The notes under the pieces are model-generated. The model saw only the letters and a program-made list of their open reading frames with translations, did not search any database and had not been told where the DNA came from. From assembly GCA_030148625.1 (NCBI GenBank), contig JASBTC010000032.1, forward strand, positions 1-14,048: a stretch of 14,048 nt of DNA. The letters are read 5' to 3'. The translations under genes and the position numbers were made by a program. Origin of the DNA: Sphingobium sp. GTDB taxonomy: Bacteria; Pseudomonadota; Alphaproteobacteria; Sphingomonadales; Sphingomonadaceae. This document shows positions 7,456 through 14,048 of the stretch, piece by piece (the stretch's first letter is position 1; each line of letters begins with the position of its first letter).

Positions 7456-8685
7456 ATGATCTTGAAACGCCTGACCGCACTGCCCATTCTGTTGCTCGCC
7501 ACCGCCCCCGCCCCCGCCCATGCGGAACGCGACTATCAGGCGGAGGCGAAGGCCCTGCTGAAGCGGACCCCGGTCATCGATGGCCATAACGACACCGCGC
7601 TCGTCATCCGCGAGGCCTTTCAGCGCCGGTTCGACAGCTTCGACTTCAAACGGCTGGACGCCGAGCAGCGCCGCAAGATGAAGACCGATCTCGAGCGCCT
7701 GCGTGCCGGCGGCGTCGGCGGCCAGTTCTGGTCGGTCTATGTGCCGTCGGAACTCCATGGCGCCGAAGCGGTGCAGATGACGATCGAGCAGATCGATATC
7801 GTCAAGCAATTGGCCGCGCGATATCCGGCGGATATGCGGCTGGCCTATTCATCTAAGGATGTTCGCAAGGCCTTCGGGCAAGGCAGGATCGCGTCGCTTA
7901 TCGGCGCCGAGGGCGGTCATTCGATCGGCGGGTCGCTTGCCGTGTTGCGTCAGTTTTACGACCTCGGCGTCCGCTATCTGACGCTGACCCATAATTACAC
8001 GACCGATTGGGCGGATTCGGGAACAGACGCCCCCAGGCATGACGGCCTGACGCCTTTCGGAATCGAAGTCGTGCATGAGATGAACCGGCTGGGGATGCTG
8101 GTCGATCTCAGCCACACCTCACCCGCGACGATGAACGATGCGCTCGCGGCTTCGGCCGCGCCCGTCATCTTCAGCCATTCCAATGCCTATGGCGTCCGCC
8201 AGCATCCGCGAAACGTGCCCGACGATGTCCTGCGCCAGCTGCGCGACAATGGCGGTATCGTCATGGCGACCTTCATCCCCTGGACGATCGATGCCGATGC
8301 GCAGAAATGGCGCAACGCCTGGATCAAGGAGCGCGATCGCCTGCGAGCGGAACGTCCGGACGACGCGGCCGCGCACGCCGCAGCCCTGACCGCATGGGAA
8401 GCCGGCAACCCCTATCCCGGCGCCAGGCTTTCGCAGGTCGCCGATCATATCGACCATATCCGCCGCATCGCCGGCATCGATCACATAGGGATCGGATCGG
8501 ATTTCGACGGTGTCGACCATCTGCCCGCCGGCCTGGACGATGTCAGCCATTATCCCGACCTGTTCGCCGAACTGCTGCGACGCGGCTACACGCGTGAAGA
8601 GCTCGCCAAGATCGCTTCCGGCAATATCCAGCGCGTCCTCGCGCGTGCGGAAGCCGTGGCGCGATCGTTATCGACGAGCCGATAA
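7456..8685 (+). CDS. Secreted membrane dipeptidase, peptidase family M19 (renal dipeptidase type)
   Basis: Binuclear-zinc dipeptidase. M19 enzymes cleave dipeptides, including ones with a C-terminal D-residue, and sometimes other small amides. From ATG 7456 it has 409 residues, with a signal peptide ending about residue 23 (PAPAHA), so it acts in the periplasm. The metal ligands are all present: DGHND (His44, Asp46), EGGHS (Glu152, His155 nearby), LSHTS (His220), FSHSN (His241) and GSDFDG (Asp349). Length is usual for the family. The GGAG at 7451-7454 is too close to ATG 7456 but well spaced (7 nt) for TTG 7462, which would give [12 protein letters not shown], a clean signal peptide; TTG 7462 may be the true start. 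The frame stays open back to GTG 7357, but that would bury the signal peptide. It is second in an operon after the OCD gene and ends at a terminator facing receptor 2. Confidence 0.92.
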   Translation: MILKRLTALPILLLATAPAPAHAERDYQAEAKALLKRTPVIDGHNDTALVIREAFQRRFDSFDFKRLDAEQRRKMKTDLERLRAGGVGGQFWSVYVPSELHGAEAVQMTIEQIDIVKQLAARYPADMRLAYSSKDVRKAFGQGRIASLIGAEGGHSIGGSLAVLRQFYDLGVRYLTLTHNYTTDWADSGTDAPRHDGLTPFGIEVVHEMNRLGMLVDLSHTSPATMNDALAASAAPVIFSHSNAYGVRQHPRNVPDDVLRQLRDNGGIVMATFIPWTIDADAQKWRNAWIKERDRLRAERPDDAAAHAAALTAWEAGNPYPGARLSQVADHIDHIRRIAGIDHIGIGSDFDGVDHLPAGLDDVSHYPDLFAELLRRGYTREELAKIASGNIQRVLARAEAVARSLSTSR

Positions 8686-8692
8686 CTTTCAA

Positions 8693-8717
8693 GGGAGGGC
8701 GTCACAGCCGCCCTCCC
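8693..8717. terminator. Bidirectional hairpin terminator between convergent genes
   Basis: GGGAGGGCG (8693-8701), a 7-nt loop and CGCCCTCCC (8709-8717) form a perfect 9-bp GC-rich stem in the 40 bp between the dipeptidase stop (8685) and the receptor 2 stop (8726). On the minus strand a modest T-containing tail (TTGAAAGTT) follows. It is placed to stop transcription from both sides. Confidence 0.75.
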
Positions 8718-8725
8718 CCGATCGT

Positions 8726-11626
8726 TCAGAACCGCATCGACACGCCGGTATAGAGATAACGGCCGATGACATCATATGCCGCCGTCGCCGTGTTCGTCCC
8801 CGGCGTCGCATTGGTATAGGGCAGCGGGATGAAGGGCGGCTTCTTGTCGAAGAGGTTGTTGGCGCCGAAATAGACCGTGAATTTTTCCCGGACATCGAAG
8901 CGGATCTGCGCATCCGTATAGAAGAATGCGGGAACCCTGTTCAGTTCGAACGACTGATCCGGCAGCCTGAGGATGGAGCCGATATAGCGCTCCTCAAGCG
9001 AGATGTTGATCGGTCCGTCCGAATAGGACACCCGCACATTCGCCTTGTGCTCCGGGAAACCCGCCGCCCCCTTGGTGACGATCGGATCGCCGCCGACGAA
9101 CGGCGTCGTCTTGAATTCGCGCAGATAGGAATAATTCACGCCGAAAGTCAGCTGGCCGTTGCTCGATATGCCGAGATTCGAAAGCGGCAGCCGGTATCGC
9201 GCCTCCACATCGATGCCCGAAACCTTCAGATTCGCGGCGTTCTGCAACGTCTGATCGACACGCATGATGTTTCCGGAAGCCGGATCGCGCGTGATCTGGT
9301 TGCAGAAGAACGGATCCTTGGTGTTCGCGCACTGATCCAGCGTCGTCTGCAGCGGAATGTCCGAGATCGCGTCGGATATCCGGATCCGGTAATAATCGAC
9401 CATCAGCGTCAGCCCCGGAATGAAGGACGGCGTATAGACCGCACCGACCGTCAGGGTCCTGGCCACTTCCTCCTTCAGCTTGCTGTTGCTGCCGGCAAAG
9501 CTGAAGATCGAGGATGGCTGCAAAGGATTGAACGCGGTGGTGATGCCCGGTGTCGCCAGGCAATTGGCCTTGCGTTGTGCCGCGATCGCCGGGTCGAGAC
9601 CGCTCAGCCGCCCGCCGCCAAGGCACGGATCGAAGACCGAAGCGGTATTCAGCGTCGGCGCCTGGAACAGTTCGCCGATGTTCGGGGCGCGAACGGCCCC
9701 CGCATAAAGCGCGCGGAAACGCAGATCGGATATCGGCTTGTAGGATCCGCCGAAATTCCAGGCCTGGGTTCCGCCGACGGTGGAATAATGCGCGTAGCGG
9801 AAGGCCCCCTGGAATTCGAGAAGCTTCACGAACGGCAGGTCGGCCAGCAGCGGGAAATTGACCTCCGCAAACACCTCCTTGACGTTGAACTTTCCGGAAA
9901 TCGCCGAGGTCTGGAAAATGCCGCTGGTACCCTGTTCGAAGGACTCGCTGGGATTGAAGGCGCTCTTTTCCTCGCGAACCTCGAACCCCATCGCCATCTT
10001 GAACGGGCCGGCGGGCAGGCGGAACAGCTCGCCCGACATCGAACCGGCAGCAACCTTCTGCTCGAGCACTGCCTTGGCGCTCGGATCGCTCGACAGATAT
10101 TGGATTTCCTGTGAGGTCAGGCGGGTGCCGGTGAACAGATTCACCGGAATGCAGCCCTGGGCACGCGCCGCGGCATTCGCGCACCGGAATCCACCGGCGC
10201 CATTCGACTCCACGCGCTGGCTTTCATAGAGCCGGGCAATGTCATATCCGCCGCTGAACTGCTGATCGACGTCGGTCCGACCGTAGCTGAGATAGACGTT
10301 CCAGTCCCACGGCTTCTCCGAAAACGGCAGCGTCAGCGTCCCGTCGAAGCCACCGGCCAGCCGCACGGTTTCGCGCGTATAATCGATGCCGCGACCGCCG
10401 AATTCCGAGAAATAGCGGCCAAAGCCGATCTCGGTTCGTCCGGCCGGAACCAGCGCACGCAGCGCCGCCGGCATGAAGGGATTGCTGGTGGGAATCGAGA
10501 AGGGGATCGCATCGGGGCCGACCCCGATATTCACGAGGCCGCTGGCCACGAAGACCGGCTCGAGCTGCGTGAACGTCTTGGTTTTCGCGAAATTCGCTTC
10601 GGCGAACAGCCGGACATTGCTGGTCAGATCATATCCCAGCGTGGCGGCGGTCACGAGCCGCTCGGTATCGGTGGTCAGCCTTTTATAGGGCTGCGTGTCG
10701 AAGCCGTGGATCGCGCGGTTGAAGGGGGCGACGCTGCCGTCCGGCAGCACGACCTGCTTGTTGGGTGCGGCAAGATAGCTCGTCGATGTCGGGTAGAAGA
10801 GCCCCGACTCGTTGACGAGGCCGCTCGCGGCAGCCGCGCCGCGCAGGGCCAGATCGGGTCGCGTGATATCGGTCGCGGCGACACGCTGCCTGGAAATGGA
10901 GCGCGCGGTTCCGCGGATCGCATCGACAGTATCGTAACCGGCATAGAATTGGGCATTGCCCCGTCCCCCGGCGAAACTGCCGCCGCCGAGCAGGCTGAGC
11001 TGGAATTGGCGGCCGTCACCTTCGTCGCTGATGCCCGCCTGGCTGTTGACCGACACGCCTTCATATTTCTTCTTCAGCACCAGGTTCACGACGCCGGCGA
11101 TCGCATCCGAACCGTAGATCGCGGACGCACCGCCGGTGGTCACCTCGATGCGCTCCACCATGTCGGCGGGGATGGTGTTGAGGTCGACCAGCGACGCATT
11201 CTGCACCCCGGATACATATCGGCGGCCATTGACAAGGACGAGCGTACGGTCGCTCCCCAGGCCGCGCAGATCGACGGTGGCGACACCCCCCTGGAAAAAG
11301 TCCTGCGCATTGGCGCCGCTGGACGAAAAGCCGCTCGGCCCCGCCGCGGGCAGTTCGTTGAGGATCGTCGAGACGTTGGTCTGCCCCTGCTGCGAAATGT
11401 CCTGAGCGGTCAGAACCTGGACGGGCGTTGCCGCCGCCTCGTTGCCGCGGCCGATCCGCGATCCGGTGACGACGATATCGCTGTCTTCGACGGCCGGCTC
11501 AGTTCGCACCGGTCTTTCATCCGGCACATTCTGAGCGAGGACGCTCGCCGTGCCCGGAACGATCGCCGCCCCAATGCAGAGAGCAGTCCGGAATAGGGAC
11601 CGGTTGCGGTATAAATATCGATGCAT
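8726..11626 (-). CDS. TonB-dependent outer-membrane receptor 2
   Basis: Outer-membrane TonB-powered transporter of 966 residues. A signal peptide ends about residue 32 (SVLAQ) and a TonB-box-like [10 protein letters not shown] sits at 48-57. The plug carries [19 protein letters not shown], and the barrel ends in YTGVSMRF with the usual terminal Phe. Cysteine pairs ([26 protein letters not shown]) align with those of receptor 1, so the two are diverged members of one subfamily; separate ligands or complementary uptake are both possible. Start chosen at ATG 11626 because AGGGGGG lies 4 nt upstream and it gives a proper signal peptide; the frame is open to 11695 without such support. It lies downstream of the D-aminoacylase gene on the same strand, but 319 bp of AT-rich DNA with inverted repeats suggests its own promoter. 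Confidence 0.93.
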   Translation of the reverse strand: MHRYLYRNRSLFRTALCIGAAIVPGTASVLAQNVPDERPVRTEPAVEDSDIVVTGSRIGRGNEAAATPVQVLTAQDISQQGQTNVSTILNELPAAGPSGFSSSGANAQDFFQGGVATVDLRGLGSDRTLVLVNGRRYVSGVQNASLVDLNTIPADMVERIEVTTGGASAIYGSDAIAGVVNLVLKKKYEGVSVNSQAGISDEGDGRQFQLSLLGGGSFAGGRGNAQFYAGYDTVDAIRGTARSISRQRVAATDITRPDLALRGAAAASGLVNESGLFYPTSTSYLAAPNKQVVLPDGSVAPFNRAIHGFDTQPYKRLTTDTERLVTAATLGYDLTSNVRLFAEANFAKTKTFTQLEPVFVASGLVNIGVGPDAIPFSIPTSNPFMPAALRALVPAGRTEIGFGRYFSEFGGRGIDYTRETVRLAGGFDGTLTLPFSEKPWDWNVYLSYGRTDVDQQFSGGYDIARLYESQRVESNGAGGFRCANAAARAQGCIPVNLFTGTRLTSQEIQYLSSDPSAKAVLEQKVAAGSMSGELFRLPAGPFKMAMGFEVREEKSAFNPSESFEQGTSGIFQTSAISGKFNVKEVFAEVNFPLLADLPFVKLLEFQGAFRYAHYSTVGGTQAWNFGGSYKPISDLRFRALYAGAVRAPNIGELFQAPTLNTASVFDPCLGGGRLSGLDPAIAAQRKANCLATPGITTAFNPLQPSSIFSFAGSNSKLKEEVARTLTVGAVYTPSFIPGLTLMVDYYRIRISDAISDIPLQTTLDQCANTKDPFFCNQITRDPASGNIMRVDQTLQNAANLKVSGIDVEARYRLPLSNLGISSNGQLTFGVNYSYLREFKTTPFVGGDPIVTKGAAGFPEHKANVRVSYSDGPINISLEERYIGSILRLPDQSFELNRVPAFFYTDAQIRFDVREKFTVYFGANNLFDKKPPFIPLPYTNATPGTNTATAAYDVIGRYLYTGVSMRF

Positions 11627-11673
11627 GATACCCCCCTGAGATTGTTTTTTCAGACCCGCAAATGCGAGTCGCC

Positions 11674-11692
11674 ATACAGTACTGCACTGTAT
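11674..11692. promoter_or_regulatory. Inverted repeat ATACAGT-N5-ACTGTAT upstream of receptor 2
   Basis: Perfect 7-bp arms around ACTGC, 48 bp upstream of the receptor 2 start. On the minus strand a candidate -35 (TTGAGA) lies just upstream, and the repeat would cover the -10 region, as an operator would. The cognate regulator is unknown. Confidence 0.45.
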
Positions 11693-11709
11693 CAAATATT
11701 CTCAAGAGC

Positions 11710-11731
11710 AAACTGAGAAGATTCTCAGTTT
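11710..11731. promoter_or_regulatory. Perfect 22-bp palindromic element upstream of receptor 2
   Basis: Ten-bp arms AAACTGAGAA and TTCTCAGTTT flank GA. As RNA, the loop would need to open to six bases, leaving an 8-bp stem. There is no gene on the plus strand that it could terminate. As DNA it looks like an operator for a dimeric regulator, but a weak hairpin terminator cannot be excluded. Confidence 0.4.
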
Positions 11732-11945
11732 ATTATTATTTCATCATTTACGAATCCAAAACTAGCCGTTCGCAGAATCCACATTGGTCCTACGTTACTT
11801 TTTATATTTCAATCATCTCTATATGAGATTCAGATAGATCGATTATTTACAACCAAGGTCGATCCATATGTCTTGACTATATTTATACCCAGATCACTCT
11901 CCTCCATTTATTTTATGGCCATATGAAGAATGTCGACTGCCGCCG

Positions 11946-13571
11946 TTAATCGCCGCAGCGATGCCGCAGCACCTGGCCTGCGCGCGCCTTGACGCCGCGA
12001 CCACCTTCCACCGCCACCGTTCCATTGACGATGACGTGGTCGATACCGATCGGCGGTGCATAGGGCTGCGCCCAGCTGGCGCCGTCCTTGATCCGATCGA
12101 GATCGAAGATCACGATGTCTGCCCACATGCCTTCGCGAAGCACCCCGCGATCGAAGAGGCCCATCCGGGTGGCGGGCCAGGAGGTCATTTTTCGAACCGC
12201 GTCCTCAAGCGTGAGCACCGGACGGTCGCGGACATATTCGGCGATGATCCTGGGAAACGTGCCATAGGCGCGCGGGTGCGGGAGGTCCTTGGTCATCTCG
12301 CCAAATCTGTCCGACGCCGCCGCATCGCTGCCGATGCTCGTCCATGGCCGCTTCAGCGCCAGCGCGATGTCTTGCTCGCTCATCATGAAGAATTGGGCGG
12401 TGGCGCGGCGCGGCAGCGCTTCGAGCACGATGTCCCAGGCGGCATCCGCCGGGTCCTGCTTCAACTCGGTCGCGATATCGGCGATATTGCGCCCGTCGAA
12501 ACGGGCGAATGTGTCGCTCGATGCATTGGCGAGGACGATGCCCTTCCATCCGCCCGAAGCCTCGACCAGATTGGACCATCCCGGCATCGATCCCGCCGCC
12601 ACTTCGCGCTTCAACCGCGCGCGAACGGCCGGGTCCTTCAGTCGCGCAAAACCCTTTTCCTGGCCGTCCGCGAACACCCAGTTTGGAACCGTGATGCTGA
12701 GCCCGGTTCCGCCCGCGGTATAGGGATAAAGATCGGCGGCGACATCGACCCCGCGCAGGCGCGCCGCATCGATTTCGCCCACCGCCTCGGCCATCAACCT
12801 GCCCCAGCCGGGCGCATAGGCCGCCTTCAGGTGAAATATCTCGACCTTCACGCCGCCGCGCTCACCGATCTCGATCGCTTCCCTGACTCCCTTGAGCAGG
12901 CCGGCGCTCTCGTCGCGCATATGCGTGGCGTAGAAACCGGCGCATTTGCCGGCGACCTTGGCCAGTTCGGCCAGTTCGTCGGTGCCCTGGAAACTCGACG
13001 GCGGATAGATCAGCGCGGACGAGATCCCGAATGCGCCCGCCCGCATCGCCTGGGCCACATCGGCGCGCATCGCCTCCAGCTGGGCAGGGGTCGGCTGCCC
13101 CTCGCCATCCCCCATCACGCTCATGCGTGCCTGCGCCGCCTGATAGAAGGTACCGAAATTCACGCCGATGCCCTGACGCTCGAGCGTCGCGAAATAGGTG
13201 CCGATTTCGGCCGAGCCGACCGGCGTGCCGCCTTCGCCGGCGATCACCGTGGTCACGCCCATGCGCAGCTTGCTCTCGGCATCGCCGTTCTTCAGCAGCA
13301 CCGGGCCCGATTGATCCATCATGTCGATGAAACCGGGCGACACATAATGGCCGGACGCGTCGATTTCCCTTTTCCCCTTGGCGACAACGGTCCCGATCTT
13401 GACGATCTTTCCCGCCGCCACCGCTAGGTCGGCCCGGATCCAGGGATTGCCGGCACCGTCGAGCACGCGACCGTTGCGGATCACCAGATCATATTCGGGC
13501 TCGGCTTTGGCGGTTGCGGCCTGCGCCCAGACCGTCGATGCCAACAACGCAAGGCATAGCTTAAGCTTCAT
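11946..13571 (-). CDS. Secreted D-aminoacylase-family amidohydrolase (N-acyl-D-amino-acid deacylase-like, variant metal site)
   Basis: A 541-residue amidohydrolase-superfamily protein with a signal peptide (cleavage about residue 20-22) and so periplasmic. It opens with the urease-alpha-like small domain (YDLVIRNGRVLDGAGNP). The TIM barrel keeps His217 (ATHMRDES), His247 (IFHLKA) and Asp416 (SIGSDA), the residues expected for the tight metal site and the catalytic Asp. The usual HxH after beta-strand 1 (PGFIDxHxH) is replaced: PGFIDMMDQSG (79-89) has Met85 and Gln87. The usual metal-binding Cys position reads GEGG (Glu113). Family members remove acyl groups from N-acyl-D-amino acids, but this variant could have other substrates. 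The ribosome-binding site AAGGA lies 5 nt before ATG 13571, and the gene starts 42 bp after the M2 peptidase stop, so the two form an operon. Confidence 0.88.
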   Translation of the reverse strand: MKLKLCLALLASTVWAQAATAKAEPEYDLVIRNGRVLDGAGNPWIRADLAVAAGKIVKIGTVVAKGKREIDASGHYVSPGFIDMMDQSGPVLLKNGDAESKLRMGVTTVIAGEGGTPVGSAEIGTYFATLERQGIGVNFGTFYQAAQARMSVMGDGEGQPTPAQLEAMRADVAQAMRAGAFGISSALIYPPSSFQGTDELAELAKVAGKCAGFYATHMRDESAGLLKGVREAIEIGERGGVKVEIFHLKAAYAPGWGRLMAEAVGEIDAARLRGVDVAADLYPYTAGGTGLSITVPNWVFADGQEKGFARLKDPAVRARLKREVAAGSMPGWSNLVEASGGWKGIVLANASSDTFARFDGRNIADIATELKQDPADAAWDIVLEALPRRATAQFFMMSEQDIALALKRPWTSIGSDAAASDRFGEMTKDLPHPRAYGTFPRIIAEYVRDRPVLTLEDAVRKMTSWPATRMGLFDRGVLREGMWADIVIFDLDRIKDGASWAQPYAPPIGIDHVIVNGTVAVEGGRGVKARAGQVLRHRCGD

Positions 13572-13613
13572 ATAAATCCTTGATATTCTTGCTTTGTGAG
13601 CAGATTCCGGCGG

Positions 13614-14048
13614 CTACCAGCCGCATTGGCGGCCCGCATTCTGCTTGCGCAGCCAATCCTCCAACGGCCTGAAGTAACGCAGCATCGCGCCGGCGCTGAT
13701 CTCTCGGCTTCCCGTGAATGCCTCCAGCGCATCGGGCCAGGGCCTGGAGGCGCCCATCGTCAGCATCGCCCTCATGCGATCGCCGGCGGCCTTGCTGCCA
13801 TAGACCGAACATCGGTGCAGCGGCCCCTTCCAGCCGATCTCGCGGCAGGCCGCTTCATGAAACTGGAACTGCAGGAAACGCCCCAGGAAATAGCGGATAT
13901 AGGAAATGCTGGCCGGCACATGGAACAAGGTGCCGGGATCGAAATCCGCTTCCGAACGCGCAACGGGGGGAAACACGCCCTGATAGCGGAGACGCAGATC
14001 GTGCCAGCTCTTATTGTAGTTTTCGGGCGTGATCTTTCCGGAGAAGAC
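13614..14048 (-). CDS. Peptidyl-dipeptidase A, peptidase family M2 (ACE-like), C-terminal part, runs off the window edge
   Basis: The open frame enters from beyond 14048 and ends in TAG at 13614-13616; 144 residues are visible. They match the C-terminus of angiotensin-converting-enzyme-type peptidases, which release dipeptides from peptide C-termini. Recognisable pieces are YNKSWHDLRLRYQG, FDPG..FHVPAS, SYIRYF, QFQFHEA, the disulfide pair in CREIGWKGPLHRC, SRPWPDAL and the closing YFRPLEDWL. The conserved Tyr-x-Arg-Tyr (fragment residues 50-53) corresponds to human Tyr520, Arg522 and Tyr523, and His43 to His513. The lysine equivalent to human Lys511 is Leu41 here. The HEXXH zinc site lies outside the window, so activity cannot be judged. 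Bacterial relatives are usually periplasmic. First visible gene of the operon with the D-aminoacylase. Confidence 0.93.
   Translation of the reverse strand, partial: VFSGKITPENYNKSWHDLRLRYQGVFPPVARSEADFDPGTLFHVPASISYIRYFLGRFLQFQFHEAACREIGWKGPLHRCSVYGSKAAGDRMRAMLTMGASRPWPDALEAFTGSREISAGAMLRYFRPLEDWLRKQNAGRQCGW

Larger units (their letters stand above)
11627..11945. other. AT-rich intergenic region (319 bp) upstream of receptor 2
   Basis: Strikingly AT-rich compared with the flanking genes. I see no convincing gene, no RNA gene I recognise and no clear terminator after the D-aminoacylase. It contains the receptor 2 ribosome-binding site (11631-11637), a near-perfect 8-bp hairpin (11653-11670), two inverted repeats (11674-11692 and 11710-11731), a weaker one (ATCTC-TATAT-GAGAT, 11815-11829), and the palindrome TATGGCCATA (11914-11923). 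A loose match to the CC-W-GG boxes sits at 11904-11918 (CCAT...ATGG). Most likely a long regulated leader and promoter for receptor 2. Confidence 0.6.

Noticed and set aside
8510..10114. A 534-codon plus-strand frame running from inside the dipeptidase gene across receptor 2
   Set aside because: It overlaps two well-supported genes and a terminator and shows no recognisable domain.
11653..11670. Hairpin GACCCGCA-AA-TGCGAGTC as a terminator
   Set aside because: One mismatch and a two-base loop; on the minus strand it is followed by an A-run, not a T-run, and it lies inside the receptor 2 leader.
11674..11692. LexA/SOS-type box
   Set aside because: The order is ACAG-N7-CTGT, inverted relative to the CTGT-N8-ACAG of the E. 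coli LexA box.
11834..11911. A 25-codon minus-strand small ORF (starting MEESDLG) in the AT-rich gap
   Set aside because: No ribosome-binding site before its ATG, and AT-rich DNA gives such short frames by chance.
11961..13427. A 488-codon plus-strand frame opposite the D-aminoacylase
   Set aside because: Antisense shadow; the His/Arg-rich translation has no domain and no ribosome-binding site.
1..14048. Microcystin-type mlr degradation cluster
   Set aside because: The S12 hydrolase recalls MlrB, but no MlrA-like membrane protease or MlrC-like metalloprotease is present and the transporter is an APC permease.
1..14048. Mobile elements, CRISPR arrays, tRNA or rRNA genes
   Set aside because: No transposase, spaced repeat array, integration repeat or RNA gene could be seen.

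Overview
The window is GC-rich and has the look of an alphaproteobacterium, most likely a sphingomonad (Sphingomonadales). The evidence is two large TonB-dependent receptors of the oligopeptide/SusC-like kind, periplasmic peptidases with Sec signals, and dense same-strand operons. That placement is inferred from gene content and composition; there is no rRNA or marker gene to fix it.

Layout. Block A (minus strand, 14048 down to 8726) holds the C-terminal end of an M2 peptidyl-dipeptidase (ACE family), a secreted D-aminoacylase-family amidohydrolase, an AT-rich 319-bp gap carrying two inverted repeats, and TonB-dependent receptor 2. Block B (plus strand, about 6319-8685) holds an ornithine cyclodeaminase/mu-crystallin-family oxidoreductase and a secreted M19 (renal-type) dipeptidase. 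It converges on receptor 2 with a strong hairpin terminator between them. Block C (minus strand, 6152 down to 1) holds an XRE-cupin regulator, TonB-dependent receptor 1, an S12 serine hydrolase with a membrane-embedded C-terminus, and the N-terminal 231 residues of an APC-family amino acid permease. The last three look like one operon, with gaps of 21 and 11 bp.

How the genes fit together (inference). Two outer-membrane receptors import peptides or acylated peptides. Periplasmic M2, M19, S12 and D-aminoacylase-type hydrolases trim them; M19 enzymes and D-aminoacylases can act on D-residues. The permease carries the amino acids inward, and the OCD-like enzyme handles an amino or imino acid in the cytoplasm. 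No enzyme here names a single substrate, so this is best described as a peptide or modified-peptide scavenging locus, possibly for D-amino-acid-containing or N-acylated peptides.

The most distinctive signal is regulatory. Short boxes of the form CC-(A/T)5-GG occur as pairs exactly 19 bp apart, in the same orientation relative to transcription, in front of both receptor 1 and the OCD gene. A further identical 13-mer (GCCATATTTGGCC) lies in front of receptor 1 and in front of the regulator gene. This suggests that the XRE-cupin protein autoregulates and co-controls blocks B and C.
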